A DNA stretch of 64,000 nucleotides, taken from NCBI GenBank assembly GCA_016630955.3, contig CM049998.1:310001-374000 (forward strand), written 5' to 3'. This stretch comes from Didymella arachidicola. Lineage: Eukaryota; Ascomycota; Dothideomycetes; Pleosporales; Didymellaceae. The notes below the pieces were generated by a model. It was not told the origin of the DNA, did no database searches, and worked only from the letters and a program-made list of their open reading frames with translations. This document shows positions 31,464 through 42,079 of this stretch, piece by piece; positions within the stretch are counted from its first letter, which is position 1; each line of letters starts with the position of its first letter. The position numbers were made by a program, and so were the translations under genes.

Positions 31464-33116
31464 TTAAGCAGTAGCTACAGCCTCTTTCTTGCATGTACGT
31501 GAGTTGTGCCCAGTCTCCCTACACGTCTTACAGCGCGCCAGAGCCTGGCGGCTAAGGCCTGATCGCTCTCCTCCATGACGCTCCTCACGAGCAAGCTGCT
31601 GATCTGCCTCACGTTGAGCAAGTATATCCTCTCCAGTCCCCTTTGTTAACACTCCTTGCTTCTGTATACGCTTTTTCTTGCGCTCCCTACGCTTTGACGC
31701 TGCTTTGTTAGCCCTCTCAAGGCTAGCAATCCTTTCCTTCATCAGCTCAGCTGAGAGGATCATCATCTCAGCTCCTTTCTTAAGCTGGTCTATCTTCTCA
31801 ATTATAGAAGCTGGTGACGAGCTCTTGTGCTGGCGTACGCGCTCACGAATTAGGCTTGATTGAGCCTCAAGCTCGCGGGCGTTGCTTGGAGTACGAGCCT
31901 CCCAGAGAGCCTCTGTGAGAGCCGCTGGTGGAGTAGGTGTACGTAGCTGTACGTCTAGCTTTGAGAGGACAGCCTCTGGCTGATAAGGTACTAGACCTGC
32001 TCCCCGGAAGGCTGAGCAGATATTGACTGGCGTAAACGATCGATTAAAGGCTGCCTTAAACGCAGGCAGAAACTCAAGCTTGGTGATGTGGTTGATGTGG
32101 TTGCGCATCAGGCTCTCTACCTCACGACTATACGCGCGCTTTAACGGCGAGAAGCAGCCAACGTCAAGGGGCTGGAGTAGGTGAGAGGAGTGAGGTGGCA
32201 TACAGAGCGTGTAGATGTTGTGCTCCTTGCAGAGCTCCTGGAATCCAAGAGAGTGGTGGCTCTCGTGGCCGTCAAGGATAAGTAGGCGCCGCGCTCCTAC
32301 TACACGAGCCTGAGTGTGAGCGTTAAAGTGCTTCAGCCACTCTACCCCAAGCTCGTTATTTGTCCAGCCATTGTCGCTAACTGCAATTGCCCAGTTGCGT
32401 GGGATCTCTGTCTCCTCATACCAGGCAGAGAGGTGGTACTTGCCAGCAAAGATTAGGAACGGTGGGACTGACCAGCCAGCAGCGTTGATAGCTGCTATTA
32501 CTGTCACCCACTCACGGTCGCCAGGCTGAACAGTCTTTGGCCTGCCTCTCCTCTCTGATCCTGTCACAACAAGCTGCGTTGTGATCTTGCCCATCATAAA
32601 GCCAGCCTCGTCAAAGTTGTAGACGTCTTCGTCGCAGATGCCGTACTTGGCCTTTGTCTGCTCTACAAGCTCAAACCAGCCTTGGATAAGGACAGGATCC
32701 TCGCATAGAGCTCTCTGCCTGTCATACGCTCGGTTGAAACGCGTTGTTAGACTCTCTGTACGCTTAACGAAGTTGCGCGGCCAGTGGACGCCAACCTGAC
32801 CAGCGCCGCGCGCAGCCAGCAGTCTATTAGCCATATCACGTACAGCTGCGTACGTAGGCGCAAATCCACGTAGATCTAGATCAAGTATGTATTTAACAAT
32901 CACCTCCTCTTCTAGCTGGGTAAGCTTCTTTGAGTTGGGCTGGCAATCGCGTCGGGCAGGCTTCCCAGCGCGTCGGTCGCGCATTGTCATACGAGGGACG
33001 TTAAAGGCTAGAGCAGCGCGGCTTTCAGACTGAATCTGCTTTGAAACAATAGAATTAATAGCAAGCTGAACATCAGCTTCATTTGATAGTACTTGAGGGG
33101 CATAGCGTTGAGGCAT
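31464..33116 (-). CDS. Pogo/Fot1-like DDE transposase, 550 aa, intact
   Basis: No introns and no stops. N-terminal Psq/CENP-B-type helix-turn-helix region (about 12-125: ALAFNVPRMTMRDRRAGKPA ... AVRDMANRLLAARGAGQVG) for binding the element ends. A DDE_1 endonuclease core follows, with likely catalytic Asp169 (YNFDEAGF), Asp282 (LLILDGHESH) and Asp318 (LQPLDVGCFSPLK), as in the Tc1/mariner-pogo superfamily. A coiled segment comes next, then a C-terminal zinc knuckle (CKTCRETGHNSRTC, about 529-542). It cuts and pastes the element into TA sites. It shares every domain with the broken transposase at 50593-52233 but differs widely in sequence, so the two elements are sister families rather than recent copies of each other. 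Confidence 0.95.
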   Translation of the reverse strand: MPQRYAPQVLSNEADVQLAINSIVSKQIQSESRAALAFNVPRMTMRDRRAGKPARRDCQPNSKKLTQLEEEVIVKYILDLDLRGFAPTYAAVRDMANRLLAARGAGQVGVHWPRNFVKRTESLTTRFNRAYDRQRALCEDPVLIQGWFELVEQTKAKYGICDEDVYNFDEAGFMMGKITTQLVVTGSERRGRPKTVQPGDREWVTVIAAINAAGWSVPPFLIFAGKYHLSAWYEETEIPRNWAIAVSDNGWTNNELGVEWLKHFNAHTQARVVGARRLLILDGHESHHSLGFQELCKEHNIYTLCMPPHSSHLLQPLDVGCFSPLKRAYSREVESLMRNHINHITKLEFLPAFKAAFNRSFTPVNICSAFRGAGLVPYQPEAVLSKLDVQLRTPTPPAALTEALWEARTPSNARELEAQSSLIRERVRQHKSSSPASIIEKIDQLKKGAEMMILSAELMKERIASLERANKAASKRRERKKKRIQKQGVLTKGTGEDILAQREADQQLAREERHGGERSGLSRQALARCKTCRETGHNSRTCKKEAVATA

Positions 33117-33144
33117 GATGAAAAGACTTAAGGTGGTTGATCAA

Positions 33145-33197
33145 AGTTGGTGGGGCTGACGACTCGCTTGTATTGACGACTCGCTTGTAAAACACGT
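33145..33197 (-). repeat. Right terminal inverted repeat, transposon 1
   Basis: 53 bp, a perfect inverted match to 31343-31395. Followed by the TA duplication at 33198-33199. Confidence 0.92.
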
Positions 33198-33457
33198 TAT
33201 GTGATACCTGATCGCAGCACATACTTGGAGCCTATCGCAAGCGTTTGGCTCTTACTGATGTTGCAATAACCAGTGGAAGAAATAAATTTATTGCTCTTTC
33301 GACATATCCGCTCAGTCCATTCGAACAGTCTTGTCCGCATTTTTGATGATGGCTGGATGAGGCCAGACACATGTACTGGGGGTAAAGTCTCGGTTAAATT
33401 TGGAAGGGTTCGTGCAATACGAGAGTGGTAGCTAGTAGTAGCATTGGAATGGCGCAA

Positions 33458-34102
33458 ATGTGGCAGATGACATGCGGTGATGGTTCAATCGGAACGAGGA
33501 GGGGATGTAGGTAGAATAACGACAGGGTCTCCAGATACAAAAGTACCGAGGTCCTTCGGGCTGATGGATCGGTTTGCGAGCGCTATCGAATGTAGGGTTG
33601 AAGGCGTCCTGCTCGTCACCTATGCTGGCGAAGCGATGACCTGCCTTTTTCGTAGTTTCCGCGGCGGAGAGCGATGTGTTGTTACGGTCGCTCGAGTATA
33701 GCTAGAGAAGCGTTGTTATCGCTCTTGAGTATACATAGCCCCGTAGACGACAGCATGGATCAATTGACTCAGCAAGACGCGGTTGATTAGAGCGAGTACT
33801 TCTTGGCTAGCCGAGACGCGAGGGAAGTGCTCAAAGGCAATTGCAGCTGCGACTCACATTTTTAATCAGGTACGGTCGAGAAGCTGGACAGTTTGAAAAC
33901 GAGACGGCGCCTGTGTTGCAAGATTCTTAGGAAGCGGTAGATACTTTGTCTACGTAGTAGGGAAGCGGACGTGCTACTACTTCGGGTCAAGCATGACAGG
34001 GAAGCAGTGGAATGGTAATAATGAATACGTAAGCCAAGAGCCAGTGACAAAGTGTGTACACTAGATAGAGAAATATGTTGATCTGCACTTTCTCGTTCCT
34101 CT
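33458..34102. other. Intergenic, DUF3176 relic to DUF3176 copy 3
   Basis: 645 bp. The missing N-terminal exon of the relic would be expected here on the minus strand, but I could not find the membrane segments. Short frames without features only. Confidence 0.4.
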
Positions 34103-36112
34103 TTAATCCACAGTTGTCAACCTTGCCCCGTTCGCATCGACGTTCTCCGTCAAGCGAACCCGTATGTCCTTCGCAAGGTCTTGCATGACATTGAAGTCCC
34201 GTACGTCTCCCTGCGCAAACCGCTCCTGGTCCTCAAGACCATGGAAGAGGAGCGGCAGTGCAGACCGTCGCCATGCATACTCCTTCCGGGTCAAGAACGC
34301 TGTATGGAGAACAAAGAGCGCGCAGCAGAGCACAATGAGAGCAGGCAGTCCGAGACGAGGCCAATCAATGCTATAGTAGAGCACTAGCGTCGAGACTGTT
34401 CCCTGTGTGACCAAATTCACCTTCGGTCCCTTGACCTGCACGCTGCTTCCACGCCGTATGGTCGCTGTGGCCCCGAAAGCCATATTATTCCACACGCTCT
34501 TGATTTGCGTGAAAGCCTGGTCGTATGTGCGGTTGTATGTTGCGCCATCCAAGTTCATCAAGAAAGAGTTCTTGCGATTCCATAGCTTAGTCCCGTTGCG
34601 GAACTGCTCGATGAGCGACATGTTGCCGGCTAGACCATATTCGGCGTCGGTCAACATCTTTTGCAGAGCTACGTGGGAGTTATATTCGATCCAGAAAATG
34701 CAATTGTCTCTGTAGTATGGCTCGTCGTATCCGGTATCGTTGCGGCCAGGAACCCGCACGCCGTCCACGATGCATGTAGAGGGCTCGAGCACCCATCGTG
34801 GATAGCCTGTGGCCCGATCAACACGTTTTGTGAAAGTCACGGAGCTGTTGTTCTCTTCGTAGTATTCGAAATCCGTCGTCTCGTTGACGTAAATCGTGTA
34901 TGTCTTGATAGTCCAAAATAACCCGCACTCGATGGCAATGGTACCGTTGTCGACATCCCGATCGGCTGTATTCCCTTGATTGAACATCATCGATGTACGG
35001 GCAATCAGAGGACCATATCTGGCCCCAAATACATCTTTTTCATACGTGTTCGAGGGATAGCGAGGGTATGTGGTTGAGTCTGGGAACTTGCTGTAAGACG
35101 CCGCGACAATCCATTCCTGCTTGAGATTGAGATTATCGTCGCCGTTATAATAGAACTTAATGTCCGTGCCTGGAAGTGTTTGATGTGCTGCATAAGTCCC
35201 GGCATACGGGATGTATTGCACATCAGTCCGACGGACGCAGGAGTGGCCGACGGCCAATGTTTGCGTTGTATTGAATACGCAATAACCATATGGGCAATTA
35301 ACTTTGACTGGAGCACTGACAAGGCTTGAAGGTCCATTCGAATAGCTCTGTCCCCATTGTATAGCGTTCATCATGGCGATCGAAGGCCAGACATCGGTCA
35401 CAGACGTCATCTGATAGTAGTCTGTGTAAGATGTGGCTCTCGAGAAGTTGGTGTCAGATTGATAGCTGTCGAATTCGTACGAGCGCGATTTGAGGTCCCT
35501 GATAGGCTGAACACTAGAAGGCATAAGTACGGCGCTCTGTACGACTGCATCAAGTGGTAGAGCAAGAATTGTAAGCGCCGCACCGATTGCAGCGAGATTC
35601 CTAGAGGTCACCTGTCAGACCTACAAGAGAACGGTATCACTGCGTGCATACCTGAAGCGTAGATAGAACATTAACTTCGCAGACCCAAGAATGCCTCGAG
35701 CAGCATCGTCAAAACGCTCGATGTCAATCAACCGTCTGGAGGAGCGAAACCAAGACCATTTCAGTTGTCCGATAGCTGTGGCGACAGGAAGTAGCATAGT
35801 GGCACGCATCACTGCACTCATGATGGCAAGAGCCGGGAAGATGATCGGGCGCTTCGACATATTGCCTTGGGTTTTGGTAGCGTCTCCATAGATTCTGTCG
35901 TCAAAGTACAGTAGTACGCCGACAATGGAACCGAACATGAGGAGCGACAAGAAGCTCGCCGCAGCCTCGAGCAGCCAGAGTTTGTGAGCATTCTGACGTA
36001 TCTCGAGCCAACCTCGGGATACGTTCGTTCGAGGTGACAAGAGCGCGCTCGAAGGTGGCGAGGTCCCGCTGTCTTGGGCAGCAACAGTGTATCGTGGTTT
36101 CTGGTCGCTCAT
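34103..36112 (-). CDS. DUF3176 membrane protein, copy 3 (intact)
   Basis: Exons 36112-35652 and 35600-34103 join across a 51 nt intron to 652 residues, the normal size for the family. Three membrane segments lie near the N-terminus (LWLLEAAASFLSLLMFGSIV, AIMSAVMRATMLLPVATAIG, LAAIGAALTILALPLDAVVQ) and one near the C-terminus (LGLPALIVLCCALFVLHTAF). Between them is a large, probably extracytosolic domain of about 400 residues with paired Cys (CPYGYC, CGLFW, CIVDG, DNCIFW) and several N-glycosylation sites (NFS, NTT, NGT, NET, NRT). The end has the conserved WRRSALPLLFHGLED. Start at MSDQKPRY, because the upstream ATG extension shares nothing with copy 1. Molecular function unknown; DUF3176 genes are often expanded in plant-associated ascomycetes. 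Confidence 0.85.
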
Positions 36113-38215
36113 GGTGAGGGAGGCTGGCCAAGCCTCAAATTGAGAGGCGAGCTGATTAAACACAATAGAAGTCAAGGAGTTGACACAGAAGCAAAGCCAG
36201 GGCCGACCGGATGCTCTGAGCATGTAAAGCACAGCAAAGCCCCTCCACGTTTACTACCTGACAGCTAGTTGAAGGAGCGTAAGCAATATTGGGTAGAAGA
36301 CGCCACATAGATAGAGGAACTCGAAGTTGCCCTCCAGTATCACGCAAGATGTAAGTTGTCGTAGGGATATGCCTGTCGATCCAATGTTCTGTGCAGTAGG
36401 TAGCGTGTGGGGGCCGAAATCTAAGCCACACAATCTGCATATCTGATCCAATGTGACCAGGTGGTCCACTTTGGCGTATCTGGACCGAGTCCTTTCGGAA
36501 GCAAGTACAAGGCATGCAGCCAATGAAAGCTGCATAGTCTTCGCGTACGGGCTGACAGCATGTCAAAACGCCACAGATTTTGGACCCCACACGGGCCGCT
36601 GCGTAGTCGTGACCGTGTACGGAAGCTGTAGAGGCCAACAGATAGAGTTAGGCGCACATGGGTGAGCTCTTCATGAATACCGATCCGCGAAGGAACCTGT
36701 GCTAACTGCATCGTGAGACTTCTTGTTGCTGGAACGGTTCTCCGGTTGGGTCGTGGCTTTTCGGATCGCGGGGACTTGTCAATGGATGATAAGGTCCCAA
36801 TTAAGGCGTGACCATGCATCATAGCGAGGTTGTTTGAAGGCGTAGGGTTGCCCTGGAGCTTCACAACATTGCGGCTGACTGACCTGCCACGCGGCAGCAG
36901 ATACTGCACTCCTTGGCACTTCCCAGGTTGCTCGTCGCGTCGAAAATGAATGCTGGATGGCAAGGTCGATGAGCGGAGCTGAGCAAGGAATCCCAAAGAA
37001 CGTCTCAACAGATGCAGTGAGATCTTGTGGGATACGGACCGATGGAATGATTGATGGAGGCGACATCAGAGTCTGTCTGGGCGCGATAGCGATCGGTCTT
37101 AGTCGAGTCTAGCCCGATCGGGCAGCTATGGTCTCCGCCAGCAGCATCTTGGCATCAGGCATAAGCGTAGGTGAGCCGCAGAGCCCAGGGGTGCGAAGAA
37201 TTGTCTGATAAACACAGCTCTTATTGCTGGCTATCTCCACGTGCCCTGTTTAACCTTGGCGAAGACTTCAATACGCTACTTGTAGTCCTCCGCGACTCCG
37301 CGACCCCCCTACACCACGAAGTACTCATGCTTGATACCATCGTACTTAGACAGCCAACAGTACTCTGACACGCATTGCGCCGAATTCTTCTTCTTCAATT
37401 CAAACGACCTTCCCACTTGTTCGCAGCTTTCCGAAATGCTCAGCTACCTACCGGTCGTTGAATCCGCCCTTACGATAGGTACCAACTGCTGCCGCGTCAC
37501 CAATATCTGTCGCGTCCATCACCATCATCAATCCGTAAGAGCTCTGGACCAAGTAGTAGACGACCGCTCAGATTGAAAGATGACGAATGACCGCGTCCAT
37601 TCCGCTCCGCCGCAAGGTCAGATCGCACTAAGCGCGCGCAGCGTGAGCCGAAGCCATCACGGTACCACCAGGTCTCCACCACATGGTCAGACAAACAATT
37701 TGAAGGACTCCTCTGCATGAAAAGAAGCTATTTAATGCTTGTTCTAACTGCAAGCCTTCACTGGGATATAGCACATCGAACATTATTATGAGCAGGCTCC
37801 CCAGACCAGATAGAGTCCGCTACAAGACCAGATTACATGGCAGAAACGCTCATACGATCTGCTCGTCGCCAAACAGACAGTACACAAACAAACTTTGATT
37901 GGGTAATACCGTTTATGAGTGGCGAGCTTGCAAGTCACCGAACCTGCCCTGGCACACTCCGTACGTGAGCCGCGACCCTGTCAATTGATCGAGTACTCCA
38001 GCTGTCTATCTGAGGCCAATCTTATCAGAGGTCATGAAAGGACATGAACATATGATTAAGAAAATGCTTCTATTAGCTCGTATAGATGCCATGTTGTATC
38101 ACTCCTCACATTACACAGAGAGAACAAGCAGAGTTCGAAGATACATTATTTCCTTTCTTCTTACAGCTACATCTTCATCATGGTATCATCGCTAATCAAC
38201 AACAGCATCAACTAT
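36113..38215. other. Long gene-poor stretch
   Basis: About 2.1 kb between the DUF3176 copy 3 promoter and the 3' end of the aminopeptidase gene. Minus-strand frames at 36156-36638 and 36421-37008 overlap each other and have no recognisable features. Block 36568-36625 resembles 28715-28771 upstream of DUF3176 copy 1. Nothing else recognised. Confidence 0.4.
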
Positions 38216-39790
38216 TTACAACTCGTCGTGACCAGAGCCACAGGGCTGACCGTGGTGGTCGTGTCCACCCTTGTCGAAACGCGCCGCGAACCTCGCCTTG
38301 CCAGCATCCCTCTTCCTTAGTGTAGCATTAGGCCTTGGAATACCATCCCAGCTGATAGCATACTTGGCAACCGAGTTGGCAATGCTCTGAGTGTTCAGCA
38401 GGTACGCGTCGTGGTTCAAGTTGTTGATATCATCGCACTTCTGGTGGTAGCAAGCGTCAAGCGCAACACCCGCCTCGCCACCGAAGAGCTTCGCCTCCTC
38501 CTCAGTCTTCAAGACCTCAGCACCAGTGAACAGACCACCAGAAGGAATGCCGTTCTCGAGGAAGGCAGCGTAGTCGGAGCGCAGGGTGAACAAGCTAGGA
38601 ACGTGACCCTGCCCGTTCGCCTCGTAGAACTTCTCGAAATCCTTCTCGATAGTGTCCGATCCCGCAGGGCCGGAGAAGTTGAATGCACTGCCATCGCCAT
38701 CGTAGATGCCGTAGACATAGTTTGGCGACGCAATCATATCAAAGTTAAGATACGCGCGAATCTTGCTAACCTCCTCCGGGCCGCCAGAGATAGAGCCGTT
38801 GAGAGTCTTGAGGTAGTGGAATGATCCAAGTTTGCCAAATTCCTCAGCGCCCCAGAATCCAAGGCGTACGGCATTCTTGACCTTGTACTTGGCCAGCGCC
38901 TCCGCGACGACCAGGACACCGATTGTTCCGGATCCGTCATCGTTGATGCCTGGCCCGGCAAAGACGGAATCTGTGTGGCCACCGATCACGAGGACGTTGT
39001 TCTTGTCACCCCCCTTGGTCTCGGCGATGACGTTATAGTTTGTGCGGTTCTCGCGGATGGTCTCGATGAAGAGGTTCGCCGGGACAGTGGTGCTGTTGCC
39101 CACCTGGGCCAGGAGCTGGTTACCGACCTCCTGTGTGACACCGACGACAGGGGCGTAGTCGCCATCGCCGCCGAGAGTACCGGAGAGGGGCTGCGAGGGT
39201 ATATTGTTGTAGATGATGGCGCCTGCAGCGCCAGCGGTCTTCGCATTGGCAGCCTTAACGGCAAAGGTGCAGGTTCCACGCGAGATGAGCGCGACATTGC
39301 CAGATACGCCAGCTGGGTAATCGGCAGCGTCGCAGCCTACGTTAGAAACCTTTACGAGGTTACCACCGACATTGTTAGCGCCCGGGCCGTAGGTAAGGTA
39401 TTCCGCCTTGGTGTCGGCGCCGGCAATAGTAAGGTTGACAGTTGCGGCGGTGAAGAGCTCAACGAAGGGCTGCTTGTACACATCCCAGTAGTCGTCACCA
39501 TACTTCTTCAAGCTATCATAGAGCCACTCAGTGGTGCTAGAACCTGTTAGTCAGGTCTCGTGGATTCCCACTGGTACCGTGGGATATACTTACGCATTGT
39601 GGCCGCCTCCACCGAAAGCACGGTTTCCACCGTACTTGTCAGCAATCCTCTGGAGCTTTTCGGAACCCTTGATCAAGTTCTTAAGCTTGACATCCTTGAT
39701 CAACTCCTTCGGAGTGACGAACTTGGTAGGCTTCCCAGCACTAACAGAAGAGACCAGGCAGGCACCGGCAATGAGCAAATCGAACCTCAT
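38216..39790 (-). CDS. Secretory-pathway M28 aminopeptidase with PA domain and HDEL tail
   Basis: Exons 39790-39594 and 39536-38216 join across a 57 nt intron to 505 residues. A signal peptide (MRFDLLIAGACLVSSVSA) leads into a propeptide-like segment. A protease-associated domain follows (about 130-215: GNVALISRGTCTFAVKAANA, AAGAIIYNN). The M28 metallopeptidase domain has its zinc ligands and catalytic Glu in order: GGHTDS, GINDDGSGT, WGAEEFG, NFDMIASPN and CYHQKCDD. Family members (aminopeptidase Y, leucine aminopeptidase 2) remove N-terminal residues from peptides in the vacuole or outside the cell. Unusual here: after a His-rich tail (KGGHDHHGQPCGSG) the protein ends in HDEL, the fungal ER-retrieval signal. 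A TATA box (GTATATATG) lies about 65 nt upstream. Regular M28 length otherwise. Confidence 0.92.
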
Positions 39791-40560
39791 ATTGATACTT
39801 GCAGAGCTTGAACGAAGGAGTAGTTTTGAAAGACTGCAGGGAACACAGCATCATATATACTCTTTGCGCGCGGCTTACTTAGACCATCGCCATCCATCCT
39901 CACATACATCGTCGTCTAACCTATACAGGCAGCTGCTCTCCAATTTCCAGTAGTCCATTCCTTAGGAATGGGTCGCAACGGTCGGTGACCGGGTGGTAGT
40001 TACCTGAAGTCTTGGCTGCGTGATGGCGAAAGCCTCACTGCGATGTTTGGGGAAGGAGATTAACGTAGTTCCGGGGCGGACGCTTCTACAGCAGCTCACA
40101 ATCGACCACTCTCGGGTGGACTCCTGATTGGGAAGGAACTTAAGAAGCCAAGAAGAAGGTCCCCGCTCTTGTGCTCGCGGAGGGGCTTGGCACCAGAGCG
40201 CCACAATCTGCGCAGACGAGGCACGAGACTTTGATAGGATCTGACGCCATTGAGGGCGTGAAGAAAACATTGCCAAGGTGAGTGGCGGCGGGGCAGGCGG
40301 GTTGAGGAAGCTTGATGGAAGGTTGCAAGAAGGAAGCGTGTTTACGACAATCGAGCGACTGGGCGCAGCAACATTGTTGATCTGCAGATCGAGACGCGCA
40401 ATCTTGGGAGGTCTCACGGGCAACAAAGCGGATGCACAGCAAGGGGCGACAATGATGTTTGCGTTGACCAATTAGAAGAAATCCCAATTATCCATCTCCC
40501 AATATCCGCACAACAGGAGCTTGCGACGCATAAAACAAATTGTTTGCGTAGGTGTCATGC
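39791..40560. other. Intergenic, aminopeptidase / choice-of-anchor-B gene
   Basis: 770 bp. It includes the aminopeptidase promoter (TATA at about 39852-39860). Overlapping minus frames at 39962-40471 and 40140-40487 reach over 100 codons without recognisable domains; one contains CLVCADCG, but no reliable gene model could be made. Confidence 0.35.
39852..39860 (-). promoter_or_regulatory. TATA box of the M28 aminopeptidase gene
   Basis: GTATATATG on the minus strand, about 65 nt before the ATG at 39790, in a suitable position for a core promoter. Confidence 0.5.
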
Positions 40561-42079
40561 TCATGCCGTGGCACCAGCCTGCAACTTCAGGATGAACGCA
40601 CCACGCTCCATTGTGTTGACGAGGATGTAGCCGCTCTTGAAGAGGGCGTAGCTAGACCATGTGCCAACGAAATCAACACTGCCACCGCCGCTCACATTGT
40701 CGTCCTCAGGGTACACATCGAAGAAGCCGATCTCCTTGACACTAGGTCTTTTGTCAGTAAAGTCTTGGTAGTTGAGACATGATGAACTTACCCCTTGCCG
40801 GTAGGGTCGCTGGGAATGGAGCGCACGTCCAGGACGCGGAAGCCGGTGCCGTAGTTGGACTGGTACGCAAAGCCGTTGGCCACATACTGGTTGTGGTCGA
40901 CACCCTTGGCACCGGACTTGTAGTAGCCAGTCTGCTTGGGGGCCTTCAAGCTTGAGATGTCCCAGATGTAAGTGATGGGGTTGCCGGCAGCACCGGGTCC
41001 GACCTTGTCGTACTCGTCGTACTCGTCATCGAGCAAAAGGTAGCGCTGGTCTTTGGGGTCAAGAACGACACCTTGATGGGTGTATGCGGCACCAGTGTAA
41101 GAGGTGATAGACAGAACGACAGGCGCCTTCTTGTTAGTGACATCGTAGATTGTCAAGGTGTCCTCGTTGAAGCCATAGCAGATCTCCTTCCCCTCGTACG
41201 TCTTGTCAGGGCCGTGATAGATCAAGCACTGAGCGTCGTGAACATAGCCATCGGCAGAAGCACAGCCAGGCGATGTGGGGTTCTTGACGTCGCTGATATC
41301 AATGAAGATGATGCCAGCCTTGCACTTGTCGGTCCTTGGCATGGCACCAACAGAGTAGATGAAGTTGGTCTCGGGGTTGGTAACAACGTTGTGAGTGCGA
41401 CCAGTGGGAAGACCCTTGAAGTGGCCAGCAAGATCAGCGGAGTTGCTGAAAGTCTTGGGCGAAGAAGGGCTGAGGGTGAGGAGCTTCTTCATATCAAAGA
41501 TCTGGATGCCGTGGTCCACAGCCTCAGATCCAATGATCATGTAGTCATTCTGACCGCGGATCTCGCGCCATTGGCTGCGAGAAGAGTACTGAGGAAGACG
41601 ACCGAGGTAGGAGAGCTTGCCTTCCTTGGTGATCTCGGCGAAGGCTGTACCATCGGACTGACCGATAGCAACAAACTCGCGGCCAGTGCTTGATGTCCAG
41701 CCCCACGAAGACGAACCAAAGCCGTAGGTACTGCCAAGAGCCGAGTGAGACAAGAAGTGATACAAATCGATGTTCTTGCACTTGAAGGTGTCTGTTGAGG
41801 TCTTTGCAGTACCGTTGGCACAGTTGGCAATTGATGCAAGCTCACGGTACTGGGAAGATTCGTAGACACCAGCAGCTTCCTGGTTTGCCCATGTTTCCTT
41901 CGAAGTCGTCAGCGCACGGTGTAGAATTACCAAAGATCCATGCTCACCAGCTTCAAAGCCTTGTTGTTCTCGTGGCGAATACCAGAGTCGAAGAGTTCTG
42001 CAGCCTTGAATTCATCCTTGGGCATTTCCTTCGCCGCCGCAAGGGCAGCAAGCGAGAGAAGAGCAGCTCGGCGAAACAT
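40561..42079 (-). CDS. Secreted choice-of-anchor-B (LVIVD-type) protein
   Basis: Exons 42079-41948, 41897-40792 and 40741-40561 join to 472 residues; both introns are 50 nt. A signal peptide (MFRRAALLSLAALAAA) is followed by a mostly beta fold with repeated short blades: YHFLSHSALGSTYGFGSSSW, REFVAIGQSDGTAFAEITKE, YMIIGSEAVDHGIQIFDMKK, AGIIFIDISDVKNPTSPGC, ICYGFNEDTLTIYDVTNK and GFRVLDVRS. The pattern resembles the bacterial and fungal choice-of-anchor B family, a beta-propeller-like fold with LVIVD repeats. The enzymatic role, if any, is unknown; extracellular or cell-wall location is predicted from the signal peptide and lack of other membrane segments. A TATA box (TTGTATAAAG) lies about 75 nt upstream. 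Family assignment is from pattern memory. Confidence 0.8.

Larger units (their letters stand above)
31343..33197 (-). mobile_element. Intact pogo/Fot1-type DNA transposon, 1855 bp, TA target site
   Basis: The two 53 bp ends (31343-31395 and 33145-33197) are perfect inverted copies, and TA flanks both sides (31341-31342, 33198-33199). One complete 550-codon transposase lies inside. Perfect ends and an undamaged gene indicate a young insertion with no visible RIP damage. Each end holds a 15 bp motif (ACAAGCGAGTCGTCA) twice, 17 bp apart. The insertion lies inside a DUF3176 relic. Confidence 0.92.
30750..33457 (-). pseudogene. DUF3176 relic, copy 2, split by a pogo-type transposon
   Basis: Minus-strand pieces match the intact copy in order. 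33457-33198 gives TGYCNISKSQTLAIGSKY (intact copy: YGYCVFNTTQTLAVGHSC). After the transposon, from 31342, come YMPNKAMFPAYQIP (intact: YIPYAGTYAAHQTLP), YEMQVFKKFVPLIGRTVLL (intact: YEKDVFGARYGPLIARTSMM), RDLFCSVRTTTAYV, DTCIVQGRAIAVSDGPYY (intact: STCIVDGVRVPG) and, near 30800, LHEQNQMAKRFDRRNF (intact: SLIEQFRNGTKLWNRKNSF). Several stops and frame changes separate the pieces, so it is dead. The N-terminal membrane part was not found upstream of 33457. Confidence 0.75.

Noticed and set aside
36156..37008. Two overlapping minus-strand frames of 160 and 195 codons upstream of DUF3176 copy 3
   Set aside because: They overlap each other in different frames, lack motifs and do not resemble anything upstream of copy 1, apart from one short non-coding block.
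39962..40487. Minus-strand frames of 115-169 codons, one with CLVCADCG
   Set aside because: No consistent gene model or recognisable domain. The Cys motif is too short to support a zinc protein.
41073..41693. A 206-codon plus-strand frame
   Set aside because: Antisense to the choice-of-anchor-B gene, with no features of its own.
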